Shown piece after piece: positions 14,077 to 23,566 of a stretch of DNA of 64,000 nt. Made by a program: the position numbers and the translations under genes. Where the stretch lies: assembly GCF_004115975.1 (NCBI RefSeq), contig NZ_SDDZ01000007.1:124001-188000 (forward strand), written 5' to 3'. The notes under the pieces were generated by a model, which made no database searches, was not told the origin of the DNA, and was given only the letters and a program-made list of their open reading frames with translations. This DNA comes from Gelidibacter gilvus. Lineage in GTDB: Bacteria; Bacteroidota; Bacteroidia; Flavobacteriales; Flavobacteriaceae. Each line of letters opens with the position of its first letter. Position 1 is the first letter of the stretch.

Positions 14077-14916
14077 ATGAAACACCTTTTTTTAAGTATT
14101 TTTTTGATTGCGATTGCCCTCAATTCTTCCGAAGCACAGAACGCCTTAAAAGAAAATATAAAATCACCCCTAACCATTGGGGAAGTGGTTATAATCGATT
14201 CCAAAATTCTGTCAGAATCCAGAACGCTTAACATTTACTTGCCGGATGGTTTTAAAACTTCGGATACCTTAAAATATCCGGTAATCTATGTATTGGACGG
14301 CAGCATGAATGAAGATTTCATGCATATTGTGGGTTTGGTTCAGTTTTTTAATTTACAGATGAACATGCCAAAAACCATTGTGGTGGGCATCGCCAATATC
14401 GATCGGAAACGGGATTTCACCTTTCCTACTATCGACAGAAAGTTAAAAATGGATTATCCAACTACAGGAGGTTCGAGAAAATTCATCGACTTTTTAGAAA
14501 GCGAAGTCCAACCTTATATCAACGCCAATTATCCAACAACCAACCAAAAAATGCTCATCGGGCAGTCGTTGGGAGGTTTGCTTGCCACAGAAATACTATT
14601 CAAAAAACCTAAGCTTTTCACGGATTATATTATTGTAAGTCCAAGTTTATGGTGGGATAACGAATCGCTCCTTAAAGATGCCAAAATGTTCTTGGGTGCG
14701 CATTCTAAGATGCCAGCAAATGTTTATGTAGCCGTAGGTTCTGAAGGCGAAATTATGGAACGTGAGGCAAAAATGTTAGCCGAGCTACTCAAAAATTCTG
14801 GGAAACCAAATCTTAAATCGGAGTTTCTGTTTTTACCCAAGGAAAATCACGCCACTATTTTACATCAAAGTGTGAATGACGCTTTTCAATTAATATATCC
14901 TTATAAAGAAAATTGA
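14077..14916 (+). CDS. Secreted alpha/beta-hydrolase, putative esterase family
   Basis: The 279-residue product has a signal peptide (residues 1-20, cleaved near NSSEAQ) and an esterase D/enterobactin-esterase-like alpha/beta-hydrolase domain. Signatures are LNIYLPDGFKTSDTLKYPVIYVLDG, VVGIANIDRKRDF, the nucleophile serine in IGQSLGGLLATEIL and a terminal histidine in PKENHATIL. Such proteins hydrolyse siderophore or carbohydrate esters, but no iron-uptake genes lie nearby, so the substrate is open. TATATTTA at 14027-14034 is a near-match to the -7 promoter element. Confidence 0.85.
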   Translation: MKHLFLSIFLIAIALNSSEAQNALKENIKSPLTIGEVVIIDSKILSESRTLNIYLPDGFKTSDTLKYPVIYVLDGSMNEDFMHIVGLVQFFNLQMNMPKTIVVGIANIDRKRDFTFPTIDRKLKMDYPTTGGSRKFIDFLESEVQPYINANYPTTNQKMLIGQSLGGLLATEILFKKPKLFTDYIIVSPSLWWDNESLLKDAKMFLGAHSKMPANVYVAVGSEGEIMEREAKMLAELLKNSGKPNLKSEFLFLPKENHATILHQSVNDAFQLIYPYKEN

Positions 14917-15001
14917 CCGTTTGTCCAATAACAGAGCTTTTTGAGGTGATTATTTAGAAATCTTTCTATTTTAGCACTAACCTCAACCCAAACTACAGCT
15001 T

Positions 15002-15412
15002 ATGAATTGGTATTTAGACACTTTCAAAAACAAATACGCCGACTTTAGCGGACGTGCAAGACGAACGGAATATTGGATGTTTATGGCTTTTCACTTTCCA
15101 ATCATCTTTTTTCTATCTTTTTTATCGGGATTTTTGGAAGAACTTGGGTTCGGGTTTGTTCCTTCAAGTCTCTTGATTATTTATGCCCTGCTTTCTTTTA
15201 TCCCAGCAATGGCAATATCTATCAGAAGATTACATGACACAGGAAAAAGTGGTTGGTATTATTTATTATCGGTAATTCCGTATATCGGATGGGTTATCGT
15301 TTTGATTTTCACTATTAAAGACAGTGAACCGATGCAGAACAAATGGGGACCGAATCCTAAAGGTCCAAATATAGACGAGATCAACGACATTGGAAATCCT
15401 GTTGAGTTTTAG
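15002..15412 (+). CDS. DUF805 family small membrane protein
   Basis: The 136-residue protein has the DUF805 (YhaH-like) pattern: an N-terminal [14 protein letters not shown] motif, hydrophobic segments at about residues 27-45, 55-70 and 88-104, and the [17 protein letters not shown] motif between them, ending KWGPNPKG. It is an inner-membrane protein of unknown role. Its 3' end overlaps the convergent VF530 gene by 4 bp. Confidence 0.9.
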   Translation: MNWYLDTFKNKYADFSGRARRTEYWMFMAFHFPIIFFLSFLSGFLEELGFGFVPSSLLIIYALLSFIPAMAISIRRLHDTGKSGWYYLLSVIPYIGWVIVLIFTIKDSEPMQNKWGPNPKGPNIDEINDIGNPVEF

Positions 15413-15627
15413 CGTTTTTTAGCCAACATATTTAGGTACATCCGTTCCACTTTGGTGCGCGCCCATGGGGTACGTCTTAAAAACTTCAAACTGGATTTGA
15501 CCGATGGATCTTCATTAAAACACTTGATTTTAATTACCGTGCCCATATATTCCCATCCGTAATGCGCCACCAAATCATTTATGATTTGTTCGAGTTTTAT
15601 GCCGTGAAGGGGATTGTTGGGTTGCAT
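15409..15627 (-). CDS. VF530 family DNA-binding protein
   Basis: The 72-residue product matches the VF530 (DUF2132) family: [25 protein letters not shown], then [28 protein letters not shown] and YLNML. The family has a helical fold proposed to bind DNA; its role is not defined. The last bases overlap the end of the DUF805 gene on the other strand. Confidence 0.88.
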   Translation of the reverse strand: MQPNNPLHGIKLEQIINDLVAHYGWEYMGTVIKIKCFNEDPSVKSSLKFLRRTPWARTKVERMYLNMLAKKR

Positions 15628-15836
15628 TTTTGGAAAAGTTTCTTGTTTGTAGTTTCTTGTTTGACAATGGAACGCTGAAAACGCTGATTTGCTTAGAATG
15701 CTAAATTATTAATTCTTCAGACATTTCTTCTGGAATTTGGAATTTAGTTTTTTGTCTTCCTATCGACAGTGAGCAAATTTCGTCCTTGGTTTTTGCAATG
15801 CAACTTTGCGCCCCTCGACTCTGCAAGAAAACAATC

Positions 15837-16052
15837 TTAGTCCTTCACCATCGCCAATATCTTCACCGCTTTCTCAAAATGATCCAGCTTGTGCGTCATG
15901 ATCCACCAAGTGGCAGCTTCCATTAACAATTCAGGCGTCTCGTTTTTGTTGGCGAAAAAAGCATAAAAGGATAACCCTACATTCGGACCTTTCAGAGCAA
16001 TCTTCGCTTCACAAACCGCAATCATTTTATCTTTTAAGGACTGACTTAGCAT
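15837..16052 (-). CDS. Small conserved protein, DUF6500-like
   Basis: The 71-residue product starts MLSQSLKDKMIAVCEAKIALKG and contains VGLSFYAFFANKNETPELLMEAATWWI and LDHFEKAVKI. I associate this pattern with a small uncharacterised family (DUF6500), with moderate confidence. An upstream extension of the frame to 16313 overlaps the helicase gene and encodes low-complexity EIEIEIEVE from a hexamer repeat, so the internal ATG at 16052 is preferred. It lies 88 bp downstream of the helicase gene on the same strand. Confidence 0.65.
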   Translation of the reverse strand: MLSQSLKDKMIAVCEAKIALKGPNVGLSFYAFFANKNETPELLMEAATWWIMTHKLDHFEKAVKILAMVKD

Positions 16053-16103
16053 TTTTAAGAGTTTCTCGTAAGCTGTCAAACTTATATAGTTGAAGTTTTC
16101 GAC

Positions 16104-16139
16104 TTCAATTTCAATTTCAATTTCAGTTTCAGTTTCAAA
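16104..16139. repeat. Hexanucleotide repeat array between helicase and DUF6500-like gene
   Basis: Six consecutive hexamers, TTCAAT x3, TTCAGT x2 and TTCAAA, occupy 16104-16139, immediately after the helicase stop codon on the minus strand. The last helicase codons are themselves a hexamer repeat giving RNRNRN. Copy-number change in units of six would keep reading frame. Confidence 0.75.
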
Positions 16140-16140
16140 C

Positions 16141-17421
16141 TTAATTCCGTCTATTCCTATTTCTATTTCTGCCAGAGCCAGTTCCAGAACTTGAGCTCTT
16201 CGTAGTTGTTCTAGGAGTAGCTGCTTTTCTCTGTTGTGGTCTGCCGCCTCTGCCTTGTCCTTGTTTGATAGGCTCGGTAGATGCGTTTGGATCCGGTTCA
16301 AAACCTTCAACAATCTCCACAGGAATACGTTCCCCTATCAGTTTTTGGATCTCCTGAAGGTAACTTGTTTCATCGGCACTGACTAAGGAAATCGCCAATC
16401 CGCTAGCTCCTGCTCTTCCAGTTCTACCAATACGATGCACATAATCTTCGGCAATGTTAGGCAGTTCAAAGTTGACAACATGTGGCAATAACGGTATATC
16501 CAATCCGCGGGCCGCAATATCCGTTGCCACCAAAACACGTACAGAACCTCTTTTGAATCCGTCCAAAGCTTTGGTTCTTGCGCCTTGGCTTTTATTGCCA
16601 TGGATGGCCATTGCCGTAATGTTACTACTGGTCAATTTCTTGGTCAGTTTATTAGCGCCATGCTTAGTTCGTGTAAAAACCAAAACTTGCTCCCAATTAC
16701 CGTCAGAAATCAACTTTACCAACAAATCCGGTTTTAAACCTTTGGCAACGCGGTAGACCTGTTGGTCAATCGCGTCAACCGTTGTGTTTTCCGGAGTGGC
16801 TTCCACCAATACTGGGTGGTTTAGGATATCATTGGCAAGTGCTTTAATATCTTTTGAAAACGTTGCCGAAAACAAAAGGTTTTGGCGTTTTGCTGGCATC
16901 ACTGCCATGATTTTTTTGATATCGCGTAAAAAGCCCATATCCAACATTCGGTCGGCTTCATCCAATACGAGGATCTCAACATTGGCAAGCGACAATAAGC
17001 GTTGGTTATGCAAATCTAATAAGCGTCCTGGAGTGGCGACAAGTACATCCACACCATTCCGAAGTGTTGCCACTTGCGGATTTTGATTCACACCACCAAA
17101 AATAACGGTGCTTCTAATATCTAAATACGTACTGTATTGTTTAACGTTTTGGTACACTTGAGCCGCCAATTCGCGGGTTGGTGTCAACACCAAAGCCCGT
17201 ACTGGGCGTTGGCGCAAAGGTTGTCCTTGCGATAATAATTGTAGTAATGGCAGTGTAAAACCTGCTGTTTTTCCAGTACCCGTTTGCGCCGATGCTAAAA
17301 CATCTTTACCTTCTAATATTAACGGGATGGCTTTTTGTTGAATTGGTGAAGGCGTTGTATAGCCTTGTTTGCTGACCGCTTTAAGTAAAGCATCAGATAA
17401 TCCTAATGAATTGAATGACAT
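16141..17421 (-). CDS. rhlE: DEAD-box RNA helicase, RhlE type
   Basis: The 426-residue helicase has all core motifs: Q motif ([14 protein letters not shown] and TPIQQKAIP-like SPIQQKAIP), [10 protein letters not shown] (I), PTRELAAQV (Ia), TPGRLLDL (Ib), [11 protein letters not shown] (II), SATF (III), [14 protein letters not shown] (IV), [12 protein letters not shown] (V) and [10 protein letters not shown] (VI). The N-terminus closely resembles RhlE. The C-terminal 50 residues are basic and low-complexity ([20 protein letters not shown]), as in RNA-annealing tails of cold-induced helicases. It is probably involved in RNA remodelling or ribosome maturation. TACATTTG (minus strand, 17478-17485) provides a -7 promoter element. 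Confidence 0.93.
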   Translation of the reverse strand: MSFNSLGLSDALLKAVSKQGYTTPSPIQQKAIPLILEGKDVLASAQTGTGKTAGFTLPLLQLLSQGQPLRQRPVRALVLTPTRELAAQVYQNVKQYSTYLDIRSTVIFGGVNQNPQVATLRNGVDVLVATPGRLLDLHNQRLLSLANVEILVLDEADRMLDMGFLRDIKKIMAVMPAKRQNLLFSATFSKDIKALANDILNHPVLVEATPENTTVDAIDQQVYRVAKGLKPDLLVKLISDGNWEQVLVFTRTKHGANKLTKKLTSSNITAMAIHGNKSQGARTKALDGFKRGSVRVLVATDIAARGLDIPLLPHVVNFELPNIAEDYVHRIGRTGRAGASGLAISLVSADETSYLQEIQKLIGERIPVEIVEGFEPDPNASTEPIKQGQGRGGRPQQRKAATPRTTTKSSSSGTGSGRNRNRNRRN

Positions 17422-17477
17422 AAATTGTGTTTACGAAGCAAACACTATTAATTTAGGTCACTCCTTTAAATTTTGTG

Positions 17478-17485
17478 CAAATGTA
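17478..17485 (-). promoter_or_regulatory. Candidate -7 promoter element of rhlE
   Basis: The minus strand reads TACATTTG (TAnnTTTG) here, about 56 bp upstream of the helicase ATG. No TTTG is present at the -33 position, so this rests on the -7 motif only. Confidence 0.4.
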
Positions 17486-17924
17486 CGGCTAAATTGATCG
17501 TAACTACGCTATGTGTTGTATTATATTGCAAAACAGAGGCCACATAATCGGTCACAAACCTCCACTCTACAAGCGTTATCCCAGCATTGATCCTACATTA
17601 AAACCATACCATAGATGTCGGGTTTTGTCTGCTTTTGTCTGCTTTTGTCGGGTTAGTGGTGTTTTTTAGGGGTTTTCTCCCAGTCTTGTTCGACACTTGT
17701 TCGAGTGAGCTTCGGTAAAATGGTGTTTTGCAGGAGGATTGTCGAAGGATTGTGCAAGGAAATCCAAAGAAAACCCTCTTTAGAGACTAATAAAACGTGG
17801 TTCTACTATAGGAAATAAGACTGAAATAGGGTATTTTGGTGGACTGCAATAGAGCATTCTGTTAAAGCGATTCAGATAGTACGTTGATGTCTATATTCAG
17901 AAATACTGTGCAATTATAAAAACT
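17486..17924. other. Gene-free gap with short direct repeats
   Basis: No coding sequence is supported in this 439-bp gap between divergent genes. At about 17615-17652 there are three 10-bp direct repeats of the TTTTGTCTGC/TTTTGTCGGG type. Downstream are CTTGTTCGACACTTGTTCGA and GGATTGTCGAAGGATTGTGC, each an imperfect doubled word. No promoter or RNA gene is recognised. Confidence 0.5.
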
Positions 17925-18542
17925 ATGGAAGATTTTTGGAATAACAGATATAAGGAAAAAGACTTCGCATACGGAAAAAATCCCAATGTATATTTTAAGA
18001 ATACGATTGACAAACTAAGCTTAGAGGGAACACTACTTTTACCAGCGGAAGGAGAAGGAAGAAACGCTGTCTATGCAGCAAAAAAAGGACTGAATGTAGT
18101 CGCTTTTGATATAAGCGAAGAAGGCAAAAACAAGGCCATGGAATTAGCGAATTCAGAACACGTCGACATCGATTATGAGGTGGGAGAGTTAAAACAACTG
18201 TATCTAAAAAAGAATAGCTTTGATGCTCTTGCCCTAATTTACGCTCATTTTCCGGCCAACGAAAAAGAGAAATTACACAAGGATTTAGCTGAATTGATAA
18301 AACCAAATGGCTATCTGATTTTGGAAGGTTTTAGCTTCAACAATCTTGAACTTCGAGAAAAAAATCCTAAGGTGGGCGGTCCCGCGAATAGAGAGATGCT
18401 ATATTCCAAACAGGAAATTACAGACACCTTCACAGATTTTGAAATCATTGAACTCGAAGAAGCTCTGATAGAGTTAAACGAAGGCAGTTTTCACAACGGA
18501 TTAGCAAGCGTGATTCGGTTTACCGGAAAGAAAAAGGCATAG
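17925..18542 (+). CDS. Class I SAM-dependent methyltransferase
   Basis: The 205-residue product starts MEDFWNNRYKEKDFAYGKNPN and has a Rossmann methyltransferase core: motif I LLPAEGEGRNAVYAAKKG, the acidic loop VVAFDISEEG, and ALIYAHFPANEKEKLHKDLAELIKPNGYLILEGF for motifs III-IV. The start resembles small methyltransferases of the thiopurine or tellurite (TehB) type; the substrate is unknown. It is first of three genes (methyltransferase, hydrolase, methyltransferase) spaced by fewer than 50 bp and probably cotranscribed. Confidence 0.85.
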   Translation: MEDFWNNRYKEKDFAYGKNPNVYFKNTIDKLSLEGTLLLPAEGEGRNAVYAAKKGLNVVAFDISEEGKNKAMELANSEHVDIDYEVGELKQLYLKKNSFDALALIYAHFPANEKEKLHKDLAELIKPNGYLILEGFSFNNLELREKNPKVGGPANREMLYSKQEITDTFTDFEIIELEEALIELNEGSFHNGLASVIRFTGKKKA

Positions 18543-18590
18543 GACTTACACGTTTAATTGATTACAAAGTCAGATTCAAAATAGAAACCT

Positions 18591-19553
18591 ATGAACTATA
18601 GCTTTGATGATTATACTCCTGACATACTTGGTGAAGGGTTCGAACAATTGACCTTAACCTTCAACGATGATTATGAGGGTAAAGTCATTGCAACATTAAT
18701 TCGCAGGCAACCTCTAACGCCATCCACTAAAGCTGTTTTATACATTCACGGTTTTAGCGATTATTTCTTTCAGGATCAAATGGCCAAAAGGTTCAATAAA
18801 GCGGGCTATACGTTCTATGCTTTGGACCTTAGAAAGTACGGCCGATCGTATCTGGACCATCAAAAAATGAATAATGTCCGTTCGCTTTTAGAGTATGATG
18901 AAGAGATCAATGCAGCTCTAGAAATCATTAAAACAGAAAAGCACACGGAAGTGATCTTAATGGGCCATTCTACGGGTGGGCTCATCATAACCTATTTTGC
19001 AGGACGGCATTTAAACAGTAATTTATTCCATGGCATCATCTGCAACAGTCCGTTTTATGAATTTAATCTCAGTGCTTTTGAAAGAAGAATAGGGATTCCG
19101 ATACTTTCATTTTTAAGTAAATATGTCCCCGACAAATTAATCTCAGGTGGCCTTTCAAGATTCTATGGCTATAGTCTTCATCGTGAGGAATATGGGGAAT
19201 GGGACTATAATATTGCATGGAAACCACATGACCTCCCAAAAGTGACACTGAGTTTTATCAGCGCCATTCACAAGGCTCATAAAATAACACACAACAAGCT
19301 GAGATTGGACGTGCCTACCTTGGTGCTTTACAGCAGTCAATCTATAAATGATAAAAAATGGTCTGAGAACTTCATGGAAGGAGATGCCGTATTGAATGTT
19401 GACCACATCCATCAATTTGCCAGTCAACTCCAGGGTGATATTACCAGTTGTGAAATTGAAAACGGCATGCACGATTTAGTGCTCTCAAAAGAACCCGTAA
19501 GAGAACAGGTTTATAAAACAATATTTGAATGGATAAAGGTGAATTTTAGATAA
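18591..19553 (+). CDS. Alpha/beta-hydrolase, serine aminopeptidase S33-like
   Basis: The 320-residue cytoplasmic-type hydrolase (no signal peptide) has AVLYIHGFSDYFFQDQMAKRF for the oxyanion region, FYALDLRKYGRSYL, the nucleophile elbow ILMGHSTGGLI, a late Asp in the PTLVLYSS-SIND region and His in ENGMHDLVLS. This pattern is that of monoacylglycerol lipase-like or S33-type hydrolases. It sits between two methyltransferase genes; no substrate can be read from the context. Confidence 0.87.
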   Translation: MNYSFDDYTPDILGEGFEQLTLTFNDDYEGKVIATLIRRQPLTPSTKAVLYIHGFSDYFFQDQMAKRFNKAGYTFYALDLRKYGRSYLDHQKMNNVRSLLEYDEEINAALEIIKTEKHTEVILMGHSTGGLIITYFAGRHLNSNLFHGIICNSPFYEFNLSAFERRIGIPILSFLSKYVPDKLISGGLSRFYGYSLHREEYGEWDYNIAWKPHDLPKVTLSFISAIHKAHKITHNKLRLDVPTLVLYSSQSINDKKWSENFMEGDAVLNVDHIHQFASQLQGDITSCEIENGMHDLVLSKEPVREQVYKTIFEWIKVNFR

Positions 19554-19589
19554 GAATCTGATGACAACAAATTCAAAAGCATAAAAAAA

Positions 19590-20195
19590 ATGACAGAATT
19601 CTGGGAAGAGGCATTTAAAAACAAACAGGAAATGTGGGGATTTGAACCCGCAACCTCTACTGTTTTGGTAAATGACCTCTTTATTGAACAACATGTGAAA
19701 AACGTGCTTATTCCTGGCATAGGGTATGGAAGAAATGCTCAAATATTCAGGGATAATGGCATGACTGTAACCGGTATTGAGATTTCCAAAACCGCCATTG
19801 AGTTGGCCCATAAACATTTTGGAAACGACTTGCATATTCATCACGGTTCTGTAACCGAAATGCCATTTGACAAACAGCTTTATGATGGCATCTATTGTTA
19901 TGCTTTAATTCACCTCTTGAATAAAAAAGAGCGAGAAAAACTAATTCAGGATTGCTTTAACCAGCTTTCCGAAAATGGACTTATGGTGTTTACGACGGTC
20001 ACTAAAGAGGCTCAGATTTATGGGCACGGGACCTCCATTGATAAAGACCGATTTGAAATATTTGGCGGCGTAAAAATGTTCTTTTACGATAAAGACAGCA
20101 TACAAGAAGAATTTGGCAAAGCAGGTCTTTTTGAAGTTTTAAAGGTGATGGACATTTATCCTTTTTATGTTATAAAATGTCAGAAAAGAGCATAA
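19590..20195 (+). CDS. Class I SAM-dependent methyltransferase
   Basis: The 201-residue protein is distantly similar in plan to the methyltransferase two genes upstream: MTEFWEEAFKNKQEMWGFEPA at the N-terminus, motif I VLIPGIGYGRNAQIF, the acidic loop VTGIEISKTAIELA, then DGIYCYALIHLLNKKEREKL and LSENGLMVFTTVTK. It is likely a small-molecule methyltransferase of unknown substrate. It ends the three-gene unit; no clear terminator follows in the 245-bp gap. Confidence 0.85.
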   Translation: MTEFWEEAFKNKQEMWGFEPATSTVLVNDLFIEQHVKNVLIPGIGYGRNAQIFRDNGMTVTGIEISKTAIELAHKHFGNDLHIHHGSVTEMPFDKQLYDGIYCYALIHLLNKKEREKLIQDCFNQLSENGLMVFTTVTKEAQIYGHGTSIDKDRFEIFGGVKMFFYDKDSIQEEFGKAGLFEVLKVMDIYPFYVIKCQKRA

Positions 20196-20440
20196 AAACC
20201 ACCTTCTGAAATGCTGTTTAGAACACGAGTTCTCTCGGATGTTGGTGTTTTCCGCCAACAACTTCATCAGCTAAAATCGTCTTTACCCACGGTAATCTTT
20301 ACTGTAGCCATCCCGACCCTATTCAAACGCAAGACACTACGCATAAGTGCCGTTCTAAAGATTATTTTCATTAGGTAACCTCACCGACTATTTATTTTAA
20401 TTATCTTTAAAAATCCTACGAAAGACATTAAAAAATCGTC

Positions 20441-21205
20441 ATGACCAAAAAACTGACCCTATTATTCCTAGTTGTTTTCCAAATTAGTGTCGCCCAACAC
20501 TACGATACAGTCGTTATGGACACGAACAACATTGACGCTTCCAATGAGGTGTATTTGGTGGGAAACGCTTATATATTTGATTACGAAATCATCAAGGACG
20601 GCAAAGTATTGAAACTCAAAACCAATAAAGGCATGTATGAACATGCCGAATTTGAATTGGTGCCTTTAGCTACTGCAGATATTGAAGTGGACAAAATCCG
20701 ATTGGTGGTACAACAAGTTTCAGATGAAGAAAGAACCAACGAAGGTCAAACGGAGGTCTCCTATATTCAAGATCCGTTGGCAACGGGCATGAGTTTAACT
20801 GGATTGGTAGATAATTCCAACAACATTTGGCTCCGCCCTATCCGAACAGGGTTTTTTAACGCCCTGCAAACCGCACCGTTTCCATTCGTAAAAAAACCTT
20901 TAAAAGTGGGCGCAGAATGGTCAGATAAAATGGCCATTGGGAAAAACTGGAGCAATGCGCTTTGGGGAACCTGGGAAGAGCCTTTGTTACTCTCTCACCA
21001 TTACAAAGTAAGCAAAATGGAAAAGATTAAAACGGTTTTTGGAACCCTAGAATGTTTTGTCATAGAAAGTTCTGCCACCTCGGATATTGGTACGACCAAA
21101 CTGACAAGTTATTTTTCCGATCTCTACGGTTTTGTGAGAATGGAATACGAATTGCTGAACGGTCTTAAAGTGAACTTTTGGTTAGTGGATTTAAAAAAAG
21201 GTTAA
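20441..21205 (+). CDS. Secreted protein of unknown function
   Basis: The 254-residue product has a signal peptide (MTKKLTLLFLVVFQISVAQ, cleavage near residue 19). The mature part has the look of a beta-rich periplasmic protein related to DUF3108/TapB-like families: VGAEWSDKMAIG, then KMEKIKTVFGTLECFVIESSATSDIG and a YFSDLYGFVRMEY ending. Its role is not known. TATCTTTA at 20402-20409 is one base off the -7 consensus. Confidence 0.65.
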   Translation: MTKKLTLLFLVVFQISVAQHYDTVVMDTNNIDASNEVYLVGNAYIFDYEIIKDGKVLKLKTNKGMYEHAEFELVPLATADIEVDKIRLVVQQVSDEERTNEGQTEVSYIQDPLATGMSLTGLVDNSNNIWLRPIRTGFFNALQTAPFPFVKKPLKVGAEWSDKMAIGKNWSNALWGTWEEPLLLSHHYKVSKMEKIKTVFGTLECFVIESSATSDIGTTKLTSYFSDLYGFVRMEYELLNGLKVNFWLVDLKKG

Positions 21206-21477
21206 GACACTACTTAATAAAGTTTCAGTTTTCAAAACACTAATATCTAAGCTAAAAGGAGATCAAGAACGATTATTTATGTTGCTTCATTTTAGACAGT
21301 TCGATTTATAAGCTCAAATTTCTGCACAATAACGTTACCGATAGTTACGCTACTTAAACTTCATAAAACAAAAAATCGGGCAACCTCTTAAACATATTGT
21401 AACTATAAGCCTATTTTTGTATGGACGCCTTCTTAATCGCATTCATCCTATATTGAACAATAAAAAGAGCACTGCAA

Positions 21478-22152
21478 ATGTCCAAACTTGAAATAGTACA
21501 TGAAAACAACGATTATATAGTTGTCAATAAATCAGCTGGACTTATCAGTGAAAAAAGCCCTTACGAGAGCAATACCGTTGAAGACCAAGTATACCAGCAT
21601 TTATTAAAGAAAAAACCAAAGCCCTATGTTGGCGTCATACATCGCTTGGATCGTGTGACCAGTGGCATCTTGATTTTCGCCAAGAAAAAAAGTATTCTTG
21701 TGGAATTTAATGAACTCTTTAGCAGTCGAAAAGTTCAAAAAACGTATTTGGCCATTGTTAAAAACAAACCACAAAAGGACAAAGATAACTTAACAAATTT
21801 TCTCGTTAAAAACACCCTCGAAAAAAGAGCAGATATCGTCCAATCAAAATCAAAGGATTCGCAAAGCTGTATGCTTTCTTATGAAGTTATCGGCAAAAAT
21901 GAGTTTGGATATCTGTTAGAAGTCAAGCCAAAAACTGGGCGGTTCCATCAAATAAGAGCGCAATTGGCGCATATAGGTCTGCCTATTATTGGAGATGACA
22001 AATATGGCTCAGATCAAAGCTACTTCCCGCTATCTGTTTGTCTTCATGCTTATAAATTAAGCTATCAAACCTCAGGATCCAAAGAACCCATCACCTTGGA
22101 AGCAAAGGCGCCAAAAAACGCATTTTGGAAATTCCAATCGCTTTCAACTTAG
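21478..22152 (+). CDS. RluA family pseudouridine synthase
   Basis: The 224-residue enzyme lacks an S4 domain and has the RluA catalytic motif VIHRLDRVTSGILIFAK with catalytic Asp58, preceded by IVVNKSAGLIS and followed by TGRFHQIRAQLAHIGLPIIGDDKYG. It isomerises uridine in rRNA or tRNA; the target cannot be told from sequence alone. It is monocistronic by position. Confidence 0.9.
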   Translation: MSKLEIVHENNDYIVVNKSAGLISEKSPYESNTVEDQVYQHLLKKKPKPYVGVIHRLDRVTSGILIFAKKKSILVEFNELFSSRKVQKTYLAIVKNKPQKDKDNLTNFLVKNTLEKRADIVQSKSKDSQSCMLSYEVIGKNEFGYLLEVKPKTGRFHQIRAQLAHIGLPIIGDDKYGSDQSYFPLSVCLHAYKLSYQTSGSKEPITLEAKAPKNAFWKFQSLST

Positions 22153-22287
22153 TAGGAAAACGCATACCACAGACTCTATACCTTGCTGAAGTTTTCAACA
22201 CGAACATCCTCCCCACAAATAATCAGAAGTTTAAAAGAATAAAAAAATCTTGTTACCTTTCTAGCTTTCATTAAAATTCTACCACTA

Positions 22288-23331
22288 ATGTTTAGAACTG
22301 TTTACTATCTAAGTTTTTATCTTTTTCTTGCCCTCACCTTTTCCTGTACGTCAAAAAACGAACAGTCCTTAAAAGTTTTACAGTTTAATATTTGGCAAGA
22401 AGGCACTATTGTTCCCGGTGGTTTTGATGCCATTATTAACGAGGTCATTCGAACAGATGCCGATTTGATCGCCTTGAGTGAGGTCAGAAATTATGACGCA
22501 GAGAGCCTTGCGGAACATTTGGTTAAAGCCTTGGCAGAAAAAGGACACACTTATTATTCAGAGCGAAGTGAAGATTCTGGTATTCTTTCGCGCTATCCAA
22601 TCCTTTCCCAAACCGCGGTGTACCCGTTAAAAAACGACCAAGGTTCCGTTACAAAAGCAATCATAAAGATTAAAAACATCGACATCGCATTTTATAGCGC
22701 GCATTTAGATTATCGCCATTGCAGCCTTTATTTACCAAGGGGTTATCACAGTTCTACTTGGGAAAAGTTAGACCATATCATCACGGATTCCCTAACTATT
22801 GCAGCTGATAATTTAGCTTCTAGGCGCGATGAGGCCATTAGCGCCTTAATTACAGACGCCATGAAAGAAAAAGCGCTCGGGCGATTGGTGATTTTTGGTG
22901 GCGATCTTAACGAACCATCTTTTTTGGACTGGACGGAAGCCACTAAAGACCTCTATGATCATAATGGCGTCGTCATGCCATGGCACAATACCTTGGAACT
23001 GGACAAAGCAGGCTTTATTGATACCTATCGCAAAATATTTCCGAACCCTGTAACGCACCCAGGATTTACATTTCCAGCCGATACTCCTTTGGTACCGATT
23101 GAAAAACTGGCTTGGGCACCGGACGCAGATGATAGAGATCGGATTGATTATATGTTTTATCTGCCATCTGATAAACTACAACTTATGGATGCCAGGGTCA
23201 TTGGACCAAAAGGTTCTATTGTTCGGAATAAACGCCAATTGGAAACCTCAAAGGATCCTATTGAAACACCCGATGGGATTTGGCCGACGGATCATAAAAA
23301 CGTGTTGGCTGTTTTTAAGATTACAAATTGA
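22288..23331 (+). CDS. Endonuclease/exonuclease/phosphatase family protein, probable lipoprotein
   Basis: The 347-residue protein has a hydrophobic signal ending FSCTSK, so Cys20 may be lipidated. The EEP fold is recognisable: LKVLQFNIWQEG at the start, DLIALSEVRNY (metal-binding Glu), YSERSEDSGILSRYPI, IAFYSAHLDY, the catalytic Asn in FGGDLNEPSF, and the terminal DHKNVLAVF with DRIDYMFYLPSD ahead of it. Such secreted EEP proteins hydrolyse phosphodiesters, nucleic acid or phospholipids. A terminator follows at 23453-23493. Confidence 0.87.
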   Translation: MFRTVYYLSFYLFLALTFSCTSKNEQSLKVLQFNIWQEGTIVPGGFDAIINEVIRTDADLIALSEVRNYDAESLAEHLVKALAEKGHTYYSERSEDSGILSRYPILSQTAVYPLKNDQGSVTKAIIKIKNIDIAFYSAHLDYRHCSLYLPRGYHSSTWEKLDHIITDSLTIAADNLASRRDEAISALITDAMKEKALGRLVIFGGDLNEPSFLDWTEATKDLYDHNGVVMPWHNTLELDKAGFIDTYRKIFPNPVTHPGFTFPADTPLVPIEKLAWAPDADDRDRIDYMFYLPSDKLQLMDARVIGPKGSIVRNKRQLETSKDPIETPDGIWPTDHKNVLAVFKITN

Positions 23332-23452
23332 CCCTTTTTAATCCGCTTTTGATTTTTATTATTGCAACTAATAAAGAACGGACCATAGGGCTGGGTTGGT
23401 ACAACCAATTATCCGCAAAAAAGCACCAACCATACACGAAAAATGACCATCC

Positions 23453-23493
23453 ACACATTAAAAGGCGCTAAGAAGGCTTTAATGTGTATTTTT
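23453..23493 (+). terminator. Intrinsic terminator after the EEP gene
   Basis: ACACATTAAA (23453-23462) pairs with TTTAATGTGT (23478-23487), followed by ATTTTTAT. Confidence 0.65.
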
Positions 23494-23566
23494 ATAGTGG
23501 AATTCTTACAAGAAAAAGATGTAAGAACTACCAATAAAACAATTTAACCCTAAATCATTATTAATT

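Noticed and set aside
15837-16313. 158-residue frame through the helicase 3' end as one protein
   Set aside because: Its first 87 codons overlap the helicase in another frame and encode low-complexity residues from the hexamer array; the internal ATG at 16052 gives a clean 71-residue protein.
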